DNA of 64,000 bases, from the NCBI GenBank assembly GCA_014058105.1, contig JACGCM010000779.1, positions 2,046,001-2,110,000 of the forward strand. The letters are read 5' to 3'. The DNA comes from Kingdonia uniflora. Its lineage: Eukaryota; Streptophyta; Magnoliopsida; Ranunculales; Circaeasteraceae. Below the pieces are notes generated by a model. That model was given only the letters and a program-made list of their open reading frames with translations, did not search any database and was not told the origin of the DNA. Position 1 is the stretch's first letter; the number at the start of each line of letters is the position of its first letter. Below are positions 34,930-47,800 of this stretch, in pieces. Made by a program: the position numbers and the translations under genes.

Positions 34930-35390
34930 ATAAAGAGCTGAGTGGATCACAAAAGATGGTTGGAGTTTGCTTACAAATGGATCAGTGGGACCCGCAGAGT
35001 CAAGAATGGGAACCGTACTAATCACACCATCTAATGACCGAATTGAGAAATTAATACAGTTTAATTTTAAAGCCTCAAATAATGTCACAGAGTACGAAGC
35101 CGTAATCCATGGGCTGGATATCACATTTGGAATTGGAGTACCTAAAATATCAGTGTACACTGATTCGTTGCTGATAGTTCATCATTACTCTGAACTATAT
35201 AAAAAGAATGGAAATATGATCGATTATGCAAAAATGGTCTCTTAAAGAATGGGTAGATTCGATAAGGCTACACTCAAATACCTTCCTCACGATTTGAATT
35301 GCCACGATGATTCCTTGGTTTATTTTGCTAGAGTATTAGGTATAGAAGCTAGGTACCTCAAAACCAAAGTAATATCAACCCCCAATATCG
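34930..35390 (+). pseudogene. Tat-A second (archaeal-like) RNase H domain
   Basis: LLTNGSVGPAESRMGTVLIT, NFKASNNVTEYEAVIHGLDI and VYTDSLLIVHHYSELY form an extra RNase H of the archaeal-like type after the normal one. This dual RNase H layout is a mark of the Tat clade of plant Ty3/gypsy elements. A stop at 35243 interrupts it, and the catalytic Asp of 'TDGS' reads Asn here. Confidence 0.7.
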
Positions 35391-35429
35391 ACCATGCTTT
35401 AATATGCGTGATCGACACTGAGGGCGATG

Positions 35430-36640
35430 AAGAAGAAGAAGATGATTGGAGGAAACCCTTCCTCGTCTATATAAGACCAGACAACAAGTGTGATGGGTAA
35501 TACCCAGAAGATCTAAAAGAATAGAGGCAACTTATTGAAAATTTGAACCGTTACACAGTACAGAAGAACAAATTATATAGAAGATCAGTGACTAGACCAT
35601 ATCTAGAATGTCTCCCACAGAAAGACACCGAAAGGATGCTAAAGGAACTACATGAAGGAACCTACGGATCTCATGATGCAGGACGCTCGCTTATAAATAG
35701 GTCAATTACACAAGGGGTATTCTGGCCAAAAAAAGAAAAAAAATAGGCCGAGGAGTATTCACGAAAATGCGACGCATGTCAATGGCATGCTCATCAAATA
35801 TGACCCCCAACACTCGAACTTCATGCAAGTAAAGTATTTTGGCCATTTAAGCGGTGGGCTGCAATCTCGTCAGCAAATTCCCAAACACATCAGGCAACAG
35901 AAAATTCATACTCGTGGCAACAAACTATTTTACCAAATGGGTAGAAGCAGTCCCTTTATGGCAAACTCAAAAATAAGAGCTCGTCACATTATCTGGGAAC
36001 ATATGATCACAAGATTCAGCTACCCCCACTTGATTCGTATTGATAATAGGCCCCAGTTCCTTATTATCCCCAAGGGAATGGGCAGACCAAAATCACGAAC
36101 AAAACCATAGTTGATGGAATTAAGAAGTGACTAAAATCAGAAGAAAAAAAAAATTGGATAAGAGATTTACCACATATCTTGTAGGTATATCGAACTACGC
36201 CAAGGCAAACAACAGGATGCTCTATATTTTTACTAGTATTTGGGACTGAGGTCGTAGTCCTAATCGAGTATCACCACCCACTTAAAGATCACAAACTAAC
36301 TAATGAAAAAAATAAATTTGAGTCAGCATATAACATGAACTAGATTGAGGAAACCCAAGATCGAGTTGTGGAAAATCTGGGATGATATCACAATATGTTA
36401 GATAACTCATACAACATAAGGGTTTGAAATTAAGAATTCGACATCAACGACCTAGATCTTTGAGAGATCCTGAAAAATATAAAAGAGCTGAATGTAGGGA
36501 AACTTGCAGAGAACTGGGAAGGACCATTTATTGTAGTAAGGAGATTAAGTTCCTACTACTTAGTGATTGAAAAAGGGTCAGAATCCCTAGTCCTTGGAAC
36601 ACAAGGAGATTGAAGAAATATTATCATTAGGTCGATCCAT
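35430..36640 (+). pseudogene. Tat-A integrase, degraded
   Basis: It opens with DDWRKPFLVYIRPDNKC. The zinc-binding part has LHEGTYGSHDAGRSLINRSI, TQGVFWP and RKCDACQ with CxxC kept. The core (TKWVEAVP-like near 35935, EHMITRFSYPHLIRIDNRPQ) is shifted among frames. The C-terminal part (KLAENWEGPFIV, then YYLVIEKG-like and TRRLKKYYH-like sequence) ends near 36640. Too many stops and shifts for function. Confidence 0.75.
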
Positions 36641-36899
36641 TTCTAAAAATAGATTACCAATTACAGTTGTCATTCAAATTTACTTCCAAAAGTGAAATTT
36701 TATCTTCAAATGTATGTACATTCTCATGTCATCAATGAAAACTTTTTTAGTTTTTTCCTACATTGTTGTCTACTATCATATATATATATCTACTAAATAC
36801 AAGATGATTAAGCAAAAGGTAAAACTAGCTTTGATTTCTTGATAAATCTGCTATACAGTTATATTAATCAATCTACCCAGGCAATCCTGAGATCGACTT
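36641..36899 (+). other. Tat-A spacer between pol and the antisense gene
   Basis: AT-rich, with no ORF and no tandem array. Tat-B and Tat-C have arrays at the equivalent position. Confidence 0.5.
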
Positions 36900-39148
36900 T
36901 CTCTAGTTCATGCAGAAGAAGACCCACAACCTCTGGGAGCTCCTGAGGCCATAAACTTTATTGCTCTAGAAACAACTATTTCTCTGCCATATTCAACTTG
37001 GTCTTGGGTAATGGGACCAACGACGAGCTCAGCTTGGTTTAAATATTTAATACAAATTATATCCACATTACAGATAACTCTGTTTTTGGACATGAAATCA
37101 TGCATCGTATCCCTCTCTCCTTTAATCTTCCTAACTTCGCCCACAAAAAATGTTATAACCCCCGCTAGCTCCTTCGTGTGGCGCTCACCTAGCAAAAGTT
37201 TGTCCTTGTTCGGTATAAACACTTCAACCACACGTGCCCTTAAAAGAGTTTTTTGCCTTTTCCAGCGAGCCTCTGGAATTTCCTTGTCAACTTTTTCTTT
37301 CATCAAACTGACCTCAAAATTTGATTTTAGGTCAGTTAATTTCTTCAAAATGGCTTGAGAGTTGACCAAATCCATTTTCATTTTTAGATCGGTCAATTCT
37401 TTTATAGTACCTTCCAATTTCACCAAATCTGCCTCCATTTTTGTTATTACTTCGAACAAATAATTCTCACTAGTCTGAGAAATTACCGATTCATCCTCTA
37501 TTTTGTCTATTATTTCAGTCAAATCCTCCTCACTAGCTTTAGAGTCACCAAATCAGCTTCCATTTTTGTTATTAGATCAGTCAATTTCTTCATAGTAGCT
37601 TGAGAGTTGACCAAATCGACCTCCACTTTCATTTTAAGATCAGTAGAATTTTCAAAAGCATCATGAGTCACTTTCAAGTCGAACTCAAGTTTCTTATTAA
37701 GGTCAAAAAATAACTTTTTGATGAGTTCGAGCAATTTCCAACTCCTCCTGTACAACAGATTGGTCCATCATAATACTCTTCATGAAGTTATGAAATATAT
37801 TCCTCATACATAGCAGTTCCTACTTATAAATATTCTGCATAAATACAATTGTAATTTTATAGTTGTAGGGGCCTAACTTCTTAAAGAGGGGAAGTTGGCT
37901 CTTACACCACGGGGTTAATCTTCAAGCAAAGGAATGCAAGTAAATAATATAATGCATGAATAATCTATAGACAATATACTTGTGTAGAGGCCCGAATGTG
38001 ACGCTCTACGACCTCTGATGACGATTTTTAAGAGTGTTTATATTACTGATGAGTAATCGAAGGTTCGAATACTAGGTTTTTGTTGCAACCTCCACGGGTG
38101 CTGAAGGAGTATCGCCTAACCTTCTTTTTTTCAAAGTGATTTCTGCCTCCTCGACATCTCCAGTAACAAAATCAGAGGGGGCACTCTTCAAGCTTTTCTT
38201 CCCACCCCTTTTTTGGCCTAGAATGACCGATTTAGTCCCCTAAGGAGCACAGCTTGAGAGTTAGCGTCAGGGCCTTAGCGACCTGAGGTACAGAAATACC
38301 AGTATCCATAGACGTGTCTAGTGTAGGCGGAATAGGCACAGAAGTCAATCTAATATTCCCCAAGTCTGACATTTTTCATTTCACCTAAGCTTTTTGAACC
38401 TTAAGTAATTTGTTGTTTACCCTCTTATGCATGCTTATACCAAGTTCACCCAGTACACCTTGAAGCTCGGTGCCTTTTCGAGCTACCACGTCAACAAGGG
38501 ACTCTTCTTTTGTAACGTTGTACTGAGGATCTGCTAAATAAAACAATCCTGTTAGAAACCCAAAGAAAAACGAATACAAGTCAAAAATACAGCATATCTA
38601 CTTACATTCCTTTAATGGTCTATATGATAGATCCATTCGGTCTTCATTAGCTCATTGTATATGTTCTCCCCTTACTAAAACAAGGTTATCATTCCACACT
38701 TTACCAGCGGAATCGAGATCGAAGAATTAGGACCTTGGATAGACTGCCAAGAAATAAGGACCCCCAGTGGCGCTAAAGTACTTAGCATTATAGTTCTTCA
38801 ATACATCTTACGAGGTTAATCTCTTATCCCTCCCCTCATCAGCCTACTTTATATTAAGTATCTCACAAACACTAATTACCTTATATACCCATCCAACTGG
38901 GCAGGGCAAGCTTTGATCCCATGAATTATACCTTCAACAAAATTGCTCATAGGCACATTGGGCCCATAGTGGAACTAAGAAAAATAGCAAAGAAATTCTT
39001 CCTCCAAGTCGACCGACTCATCCCCATCGAAGTAGTCCAATAACACTTCCTTAGGAATCTCTCTGATGACCTTCTCCTCTTCCAAATCAAGAATTGGGAA
39101 GTACAAACTATCTCATTCATCAAAATACTCCATGCAATGGCCAAATTC
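36900..39148 (-). pseudogene. Tat-A antisense gene (aORF), 5'-truncated by Tat-C
   Basis: It is encoded on the strand opposite to Tat-A pol and downstream of it. The last exon (37755 to 36908) is a Lys/Glu-rich coiled coil ending in a block shared with Tat-B and Tat-C (AGVITFFVGEVRKIKGERDT, then VGPITQDQVEYGREIVVSRA). Upstream, EESLVDVVARKGTELQGVLG and KRVNNKLLKVQKA (38540-38391) match the same block in the other copies. A 75-bp intron (38531-38605; GTAAG...GCAG) sits just before it in phase 1, as in Tat-B and Tat-C. The N-terminal part (to 39148) is badly decayed and is cut by the Tat-C LTR. The function of such antisense ORFs in Tat elements is not known. Confidence 0.7.
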
Positions 39149-39710
39149 TGTAAGCTCAATTTGATTAGGAATTAGCTATCACACCAATAAACATGTAACA
39201 ATACTCTACTAGAAAGTAAGAAATGAAAATAAGTATTTTAGCGTGGAAAACCTCTGAATAGGTAAAAAACCACGACCTCCTATGGAGGATTTTTGTAAAA
39301 GTATCTTTATTGCTTGGAGTGGATATATTTATTACAAATGATCTCTAGAATCTAGAAATGCTTTTGATCTCGTAAATAAGATGTTTGAGTAATTTTTCTG
39401 GTCCCTGTCTCTTCTGGAACTTTTCCTTTATATAGGCTTCTCCACAACTCTTCATCGTGCTAGAACATATTTTCTGAATGATGTGGTTAGTGGCAGTTGA
39501 CTGAATAACTGAGGAGTTCATGAGAGACAGTTGTCTTTGACTGAATAACGTTTTCTGGCTTTAGCTCGACCCACCTTCTTGAGTAGTTCGTGGGGTTGGT
39601 TGGAATGTTTGACTGGAGTGTTAAGTGTTAAAATTGCGTGAGCCTGAGATAGAGGTAAATCAAACTGCATGAGCTCGATTATGAGTAAGGTCGAGGAATA
39701 AGTCCCTACA
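39149..39710 (-). repeat. Tat-C 3' LTR (about 562 bp)
   Basis: On the minus strand it starts TGTAGGGACTTATTCCTCGA at 39710 and ends ...CA at 39149. It shares ttttagcgtggaaaacct and cacgacctc blocks with the Tat-B LTRs. A polypurine-like tract (cgagagggtgat) precedes it at 39711-39722. It cuts the Tat-A antisense gene. The partner LTR must lie right of the window or be lost. Confidence 0.8.
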
Positions 39711-42454
39711 ATCACCCTCTCGTAACCGAAGATATGAGTGGCTTTGGTTGAGAAAGAATATGTTAAGAGTTTAAAATTTGAAACGGAGCAATGGTGGCAT
39801 TTGATAGGGTAGAAGTTACGTAATATTGGGAAGTGATGGGTATTAAATGAGATGTGGATGTATGTGACGTTTGCGTTTGAATAGTCACGTCCGTAATGAA
39901 TGATGACACTTGGGAAAATGTACCTGTATAATCAAGTTAGGGTTCATATAAAGAGTACATTTATCAACTCTTTGGAATAATTCTTGCATGCATAGCTTTC
40001 TCTGAGAAGGTGAAAACTCGGAGTATGGCTCTTAAAGAGGGGATTGCGTCTGAAGCCCAGTGGTTGAAGTTGAAGTACTTAGGTGATCGTTCCTTAGAAA
40101 TGGCAATCCCAACCCCTGTTCCTCCGACGTACCAAGGCTTGTCGGGAGAGGAAGCGGTTGAAGCTGAGGAAGATTTCTCCTATAAGTGGAGATTTTATGT
40201 TTTCGTCTTGACAGGCAAGAAACGTTGGGCCTATCTCTGCACTCTTGCGGAAGACAGGGTTAGGGCTTCATATGCAGGCAAAAGTGTATCTGTAGGGCAG
40301 ATATGCTGATTTCTTGTATTGTCATGGATTCTAAAATTGGGCCCTCTTCATCTCTACCAACTCTTCGCTGATGGTGGTTATAGAAGAGGCAGTGATGGCA
40401 CTGGGGGAGGAGAACGGGAAGGGGGATCCTGCCGACGCATTTCCATCGTGTTTTTGCACTCAGAAGTTCTTTCATCTTGTTTTGTGGGTGCCAACACTGG
40501 GTCTACTGCTTGCATAGTTCTCTCTTGGAGTTCGACTGGGCTTCAACCGAGCCATGTGAGGGAAGATCTTTGTTGGTTCTAATGTCTTCTTTGCATCAGG
40601 GTGAAGAATCACTGAAGTAAGAAGAACTGGAAAACATGATACCTCACCGTACCGGAAAGACCTGTAGCTTTTAACAAACAGGGAAAACTTGTTATCTGTA
40701 AAGTACCTAGAGTTTGGTGCTGGACGGATAACATTTTATTGTATTCCTGTATGAAAACTTGTTATCTATAAATCGTATGTAATATCCTTGATATGAATAA
40801 AAGTTGATATTTATGAAACTGTGTATAGAAAAACTTCTTGAATTTACCTGAACTGTGTTGGGTGTTAGTTGAATAACTTTTGATAAGTGATGAAACAATT
40901 TTGCAATGTTGCTCGAACTGAGATAAATATGTGCTGACAATGTCGAGCTGATATAAATGATTTACGTTTAACAGGTGAGTGATAGAATTTGTAGGAAATA
41001 TGTAAACTCGAGCTGTTATAGGTCGAAAGGGGTTGGCAGCGTAAGGTCGAGTACAGTGACCATTTTGTATACTGGTGAGGAGATAAGTTCTACTAATTAA
41101 TCTAAGATTTTAGGTTTTCAGTTCAAAGATACTAGGGAAAAACCGCGTTTTGAGGGGGAAGTGAGTGAGAAACTAATAAATATGGGTAGTATGACCTGTA
41201 AAAAATACGGGGGAAGGATTAGGATGGTACGGACTTGATCTCAAAGGATTCATCATGCCGTGGAAGGACGATTGGCTATAAAAACTGCTAAAGCGCAGGA
41301 GAGAATTTTCAGTTCGCTTGGCTGCGATGCAGAGTTACCAGTGAGGGAATGTCAGCTCGATGGATTAGATATAAGGAGCAGAGAAATTGAGTATGCTCAT
41401 TTTTTATGAGGTATGTTTTCATGAATTGGAGAGGGATTCGGTAGAACGAGAAATGCTGGTTGGTTTAATCGCTAAAGTTGAGATCGAATTTGAAGATCTG
41501 AGGATCGACGAATAAGGTGATTAGATGATGGTTGTCTTGTAAAGTGTGTTTTATGAATAATATAACTGTTTTGAATGTAACATAAATAATATTAGTTAAT
41601 CGGATCCGCTATAGGGGTGAATCTATTTCGAGACTGTTTTAGCAAACATTTTGAATAAATTTGAACATTTGTACAATTCAGAAAATGACGTCAATCACTA
41701 TAAATATGATAAACAGGGACTGAGAAACAAAAATATGAAAATGTAGAAGCTTCTAGCTTTGTTTTGTATGCAAAAGGAAATACAACTCTGACATCGTACA
41801 GTGCGAGTCATCATGAGTGTGGGAAGGTTAGGAAAAGATATGGAAATAAGGAGAAAAAATATATTAAAAAATGAGGGGAGTTATAATGATGGAAAGGTAG
41901 TTTTATCGAAAAGGTAAAAGGCGTCTAACATGGAGAGTGGAAAGGACACCTCAGTTCTGGAAATGAGGATGGTTCGTGCGAGGAGCAATAAATGTCAGCC
42001 GCATGAGAGAGAAAGTATAAATAGTTCTTCTTCATCTCCAAACAAATATTTAATCACAAAAAAATTTGAGAGCACTCAGAGAGAAAGACAAAAACTTAAG
42101 GGATTTGATAAAGAGTTATCCAAAGACAATAAACGGTTGAAGAGGGCAAAGGATTCTGGATCTCATAGGTGGCAATACAGCAGCGTTGTGAGGGGAAAGC
42201 TTGACTCTACTGTCGATTTTCATTCGGATACTGAAGGTTAGTTGAGATGTAAGCGATATATGCTGACGTATTTTTGTATGTTAAAGATATTTGTTATACG
42301 TGAATGATTGATCAGAGATATATGTTGAATATATATATATATGCATACATAGATGGAAAAATGATAAATACCTTAACCTCTATTTAAGTCGAGCATGAGA
42401 GGCATCTGTGTAGGTTGAAAATGTGCCTATAGAATTTGTTTTTAAGATGGGTAG
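39711..42454 (+). pseudogene. Tat-C antisense genes, first part (interrupted by Tat-B)
   Basis: Two coding blocks lie on the plus strand, antisense to Tat-C pol. The first, 40010-40309, is a roughly 100-residue ORF (KTRSMALKEGIASEAQWLKL, LSGEEAVEAEEDFSYKWRF) that aligns with 44316-44692 in Tat-B. The second, 41860-42241, aligns with 44897-45345 of Tat-B (NDGKVV, then LEMRMVRARSNKC and SDTEG) and is Ser/Lys-rich. It stops at GAAG/gttag, possibly a splice donor. The antisense gene continues at 57397 beyond the Tat-B insertion. The stretches around and between these blocks show nothing readable. Confidence 0.55.
42450..42454. repeat. Tat-B target-site duplication (left, ggtag)
   Basis: ggtag precedes the LTR, and agtag follows the other LTR at 57392-57396. 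Four of five bases match, consistent with a duplication that has since mutated once. Confidence 0.75.
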
Positions 42455-43044
42455 TGTAGAGACTAGATTTCGCAAAGCTCAAAATAACTTAAAATCGATC
42501 CTTACACCAAGAACTATTATGACAAGAATTAAATAAGAGATAACACTTGGCATAGAGGATTTAGCATTGAAAACCTATAAATAGGTAAAAAACCATGACC
42601 TCGAGTGGAGGATTTTATTAAAGTAGTATTATTGCTAGAGAGAAAGAGAGAATCTGATTATAAGAGTTAATCTAAGAAAAGATAGCTAGAGATCAGATAA
42701 TTATATGTATCAAATTGTCAGTTGGCCATCCTTATTTCCTTAGGGGCTCTGCTCTTTTATAGACTCTGCTCTCAGCTTGACATCGTGCTTGAATACGTTC
42801 TTCTAAAAGTGAGAGTCATGGGCAGTTGAGTGTGTAACTGCTAGCTCGTGGGAGACAGGTGTATTTGACTTGTTTTGTTTACATTTGTTATAGACGACCC
42901 ATGTTCTGCTTGAGTTCGTGATCGATCTGTAACTGTTGACGTGTATGTTTATGCGTGAGTCTGGTACTGGATAAGATCGAGTCTTCTGGAGCTTGAGTTA
43001 TAGATGAGATCGAGTGTCTATAGCTTGAGGGATGAGTCCCTACA
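42455..43044 (-). repeat. Tat-B 3' LTR (590 bp)
   Basis: On the minus strand it starts TGTAGGGACTCATCCCTCAA at 43044 and ends at 42455. It pairs with 56801-57391. The tract cgagtgggtgat at 43045-43056 precedes it as the PPT. Confidence 0.9.
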
Positions 43045-43056
43045 ATCACCCACTCG

Positions 43057-44315
43057 CAACTGAAGTCACGAGTGGCTTTAGTTGAGAAAAAACCCTAACC
43101 TTGGACCCTATGATGACATAAGCGAGATTTTGAAAACTGAAATGTCTGCATTGATGAGTGTGTTGTCATGATGACGCGTGAGTTTTATGGGCAGACTTGT
43201 GGTTTTCCCGAGCGGATGACTGTCTTGGGAAACAACGTGCATTAAATGCGGCATATCTATAAATAGTGGTCATTCTATTGCCGAATAACCTGCAACAAAT
43301 CTTCACTGCAGAGAAAAACAAACATACCGTTTTTGTTTAAGGGGTGAGAAAAAAAAAGAGTTTTTGGATGCGTACCTTTGCAGCATCTTGGTTAAGATGA
43401 GGAATCGAGTGTATCATACCCATTTTTCTTTCATCATGGAGGAACCTTGGATACGGTATTTCGGCTATCAGAGTAGGGAAACTCCCTTTGCTATTTTGTT
43501 GAAGGAGTGTTGTTTGAAATATTTTTGGGTATTATGTAGCGTCTGATTTAGTGGTTGGGGTGTATGCGAAGCAAAATCCTAGGCCTCTAATGACGTTCTG
43601 ATTTCTAAGGTAGGAGTCCTCTTCAAGCTCTACTAATTACGGTTTGGTGGGGATAAGGAGGAAGAGACGGCGGTGGTGGAGGTGGCGTATGGAAGATGGA
43701 TCGCTTCCTTCGGCACAATCATTTTTTCTTTTAATTCTTCCTGCAGGGAAATGCAAGGGAAAGAGGTGTTTGACCTGTTGCAGTCTTGTATTTTTTGAGC
43801 TGTGGCTGAGGTTTCTCTGGAAGATCAGTATTATCTTGGCAACGAGAAAAGAACTAGAGACCTGTCCTCGGGCTCGAGAAAGTATCCGTAATATCGAGCT
43901 TCTAAAAGCTTGATTCTGTAATTGTAAAGAAACGTTATAGGGGTAGTCCTGTAACGAACTTGTTAGATGAAAATTGAGCGTAATAAAAGAATATATGTTT
44001 GTGTCTTACTAGCGAAAAGTAAAAATAGTCGAAACGTCATCGAGCTGTAATATTATGGGAGAAAATAGTTGGTGGGATAACATACATTTATCCTACCTCG
44101 TAAACGAATCGGGCCTAACAGATGTAAAGATACAGCTCGAAATGTAACTTTTAGACAGCTCGATTAAGCACGAAAAGATAATAGTAAGTAGTTTGAATCC
44201 GGAAGAGTGGGTTATTAAAACTGAAATACGTTGCGTATAGTCAATTGAAAAATTAGTCCTGTAAACTGAACAGTATAAAAGTGTGACTTGTTCTTTAAGA
44301 AGGTTATTCATAAAA
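43057..44315 (+). other. Tat-B region between PPT and small antisense ORF
   Basis: A T-rich region with short open frames (for example 43364-43546 and 43644-43913) that I cannot match to anything or to Tat-C. It could hold the promoter of the antisense gene, but no clear TATA box decides that. Confidence 0.35.
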
Positions 44316-44692
44316 ATGGTAAAAATTCGCTCTCAGAGGGCTGTTGAAGCGCATACGTTGAACGACTTGCGCTTAGCATTCAAGATTGATGAAATAAGGG
44401 AATCTATTTTTAAGCAGCAAGGTTATGATACGGTTCTGCTTGAGACCTGAGCGACTACAAGGGTATGACTGATGTAAAAAGTGGCGAGGAAATAAACCGC
44501 GCGTACTGGTCTGAGTCCATGCGTATCTGTTGGCGGTCTATTGAAGAACACAAAGAGTTCGTCATGATGATGGCAAGGGAGGAGATCATCAATAAGGATA
44601 AGGATATCGCCTCAGGGCTACTGAAAGCTTGTGGTGTCGAAGGGCACACCGGTCGCTTCAAATGCAAGTATCTTGGAGATTGGAGTGATTGA
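44316..44692 (+). pseudogene. Small antisense ORF of Tat-B (unknown protein)
   Basis: The ATG at 44316 opens MVKIRSQRAVEAHTLNDLRL and stops at 44448-44450. A second frame (44465-44692) continues with SGEEINRAYWSESMRICWRS. Tat-C has both pieces fused in one ORF (40010-40309: KTRSMALKEG, then SGEE...YKWRF). The shared RS, SGEE and Trp-rich positions suggest one ancestral protein of about 100-120 residues. Tat-B has a frameshift. I do not recognise the family. Confidence 0.45.
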
Positions 44693-44896
44693 CTGTTATA
44701 TTTTTGAATTTTTGAAATGTAACTGCCCGAATTTACTTGAAGAAAACTCTGTTCACGAAAGTAGGCTATGACTTGGACTGCTGTTGAAACTAATTTTTTT
44801 GAATTATTGTTACTAATTGATATTGATGTTAAAGTCAAGGTGTATAAGTAGGGCAAACAAATGTACGTAGAATTTAAAAATAGATAATTCAGAATC

Positions 44897-47800
44897 ATGA
44901 GTTTGGGTCATTATGAAAAAAGTGGGACCAAGAGGCTGAGAGATACGCTAAAGTATAATATTTGGTGTAATGATGGGAAGGTGGTTTCACCGAAGTGGTA
45001 CGACATGCCTGTCAGGTTAAGACGAACAGACAGCTTGGTTCAGGAATCGAGGACTATTTTTTTGAAAACTCAAAACCGTTTGCGGTTTGGGGAAAGGTGT
45101 ATAACTACTCCCTCTCCTCCTTCTTCGAATACAAAAGACTAGAAACAAAAAAGAAGGGCTAGGGAGATAGGGATCTCAACTGACGATTCCATTACCGCCG
45201 AAGGAGGAAAGGATAAGAGGAAAACAGTGTCTAGGAGTCTCTATTACGAACAGCGAGAGGAGGCCGAGATCGAGGAAGTTTTGAAGAAGTTGTAGAAATT
45301 GAGCAAACTGGTGCGGACCAACGCTGCAGATTCTCACTCGGGTGCTGAAGGAAAGTCTGTCTTTGTGTTTATAAGAGTTTTTGTATAAAAATCTTTATTG
45401 TGTTGGGATAAGGATGTAATCCCCACCCAAACACTAAATAAAAATAATAAGGGGAATAATGACTGCGGGGCGAGAAAAATCGTTGTGTGATAATTGTGAT
45501 TGTAGAAGTGATCTAGTAGTGCGAGCTAATAATTGATATATATATACCTCGACCTATCTGTAGGTTTTGTTGGAACAGTTTCTTGCATAGGAGATTGTGT
45601 ATTGTAGATAAGTATGGTTTCGACCTCCGTTTGTGTAAAGGCTGATAAAGTAGACCTAGTAGGGCGTTTATCTCCCGTCATTGGAGTAGGGGACGAGGAG
45701 GAAAATGTAGCAGAATGAGTGGAATGGCCTCGTTTGAAGGGTTCTCGAGTTGAGTACCCTATGGTGGTAGTCGATTTAGGGAGTTCTGTAAGGCCAAAAG
45801 TAGTGTAGATGGGATCTGGGGGTATGCCTTTAGATATAGGGGTAATTTCTTTAGGACTTGCAGTGTCAGACAAGGAGGGGATTACCTGTATTTGCTGCCA
45901 GATTTGGCTAAAGAAAAGAAGTGTAGGCATTTGGGAGACGAAGTGTCCTTGGAGTATGTTCAAGGCGTGGTGAAGGAGAGTTGAACTGATGGTTTCTATT
46001 GTTATTTAGCCCAGTTCGACTATGGGTTGACGCTGCCTTTGAGTAATTTGGCTAAGAGTGTTATGAATATGATTTGGGCTTGCCCGGCGCAGTTAAATTG
46101 CAATTTTTGGAAAGTTATCCTTGTATGCGAAACCCTTAATGAGAGATGGGCTACATCTGGTTGTGAGAGTAGGATTACTGCCAAGGATCTTCTGGAGTAT
46201 TACGCTGTGAAGTATGTCACAGCAACTGATGGTGCATATCTTTCTTCTAGTTTTTTAAGACCATGCTTCTTCGACCTGTCTTCAGCAGGGCGAGTGTGGA
46301 ATGGAAACCTTTCATGGGTATCTTGTGAATGTCTTCAGCAGTCTGATGAGGAACCCCTGGAACTTAATAATAGAACTATAACAAAGGGTAAGTATACCAT
46401 CGAAAATCAAACTATCATTCGGATGTTAAACTTTATTTCTATAGTTGATTTGTAACTTAAGTTGCTTATCTTTTATGCAGGAATTAGCTGCAAAGTTTCG
46501 AGGAAGGAATGCTTCATAGATTCTGTTGCCAAGGAAGGCACTGAGCTTGAGGTCGCCCTAAAAAATTTAGGGATAAATAGGTTCAAAAGGGTAGCTAGTA
46601 AGGACGACAAGGTCAGGAGATCTCAAGCGAAGAGGAGAATGGCTGAGAAAACTCCAGGCTCTATGGAAGAGAATATGTGAACTCCTGAACTTAATACTCC
46701 TTTGAAGCTTGCACGGCTTAACAAAATGTCAGATGGGCCAGTAGATATGGCCGCTGTGTCCAGCATTGTTGTACGGAATCTTGCGAAGAGGAAGGTCGCG
46801 AAAAGGGAGGCTGCTTCTTGTTCTGCTACGCCGGACAGTGTGGACGATAGCAGTAAGAGGAGGAAGGTAACTCCTCCCGCAAAGTTGCAGGTGGTGTTAG
46901 AGGAAAGTGCTAAGATCGCTGAGGGGGCTGACTTGAGACTGCATTTTGAGGTTGAAACCGGTCTCATGGAGGAACAATGTTGAGCTAAAGCTCGAGAGAG
47001 GGGGTTACTGTTGTTGAAGATGAGTTTAAGAAGGTTAGTAAATATTTGATTTTTCTTTTTCTTTTTTTGTCGTCTCGAGCTGACTTATTTCTTCTTGTAG
47101 TTTGCTCGTGCTCTGAGGGGGGTTCAGCTTGGTCTCCAGGATAGGTCTATTGAGCTGGAAAAGAGGATCTCCCAGGTCGAGGGAGATAAAAAATAGTTTG
47201 AAGAGAGCTTGAATCAGGAGAGGGAAGCTTATCAGTTGGAGATGGAGAAAAAAAGGGAAGCTGTTGCCCTAAAGCTGAAGGAAGTTAGGGCCGAAAGTGT
47301 AGCTGAAGAGGAGCGATTGGTTTTCGCGTCGCTACTTCTCAGAACAACCTTGTAGGGAAGCTCTACCAGCTGAGGTATACAAAGGCGGAGATTTTGGCAT
47401 TTAGCGAAGGGAATTATGAGGAGAAGGAAATTGTGGATGAAGAAAAGGTTGAAGAAATGGAGGATGTTCAGAATATTGTTGAAAAGACTGTTGCCTATAA
47501 TCAGGTAATAATTAATTAGGTAGGATGATCGTGTAATGTAGCATCGGTTGTGAAACATGAACTTGAGCTCTGTAATATTACTGTTATTTGATGCCAATAA
47601 CGTTTTTTTTCTTATGAAACTCTGTATTGTAGGAGCTAGAAAGCTTGCGCCTCAGAGTTATGGACTTAGAGGGCCTGCTTGAAGTGGAGAAAAACTCCTC
47701 TGCTGATTTGTAGGTTAGATAACTCAGATAAATTAATAACTAGATGAATATGAATTTAATAGAAGAAGGGATATGTACCTTGTAAGTTTGTTCTAGTTCA

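Noticed and set aside
41000..41900. Possible exons between the two antisense blocks of Tat-C
   Set aside because: No frame aligns with Tat-B at the matching place, and stops are dense in all three plus-strand frames.
45526..45963. 145-residue minus-strand ORF in Tat-B
   Set aside because: It is the complement of an antisense-gene exon whose plus-strand frame has clear homology to Tat-C. The minus frame matches nothing.
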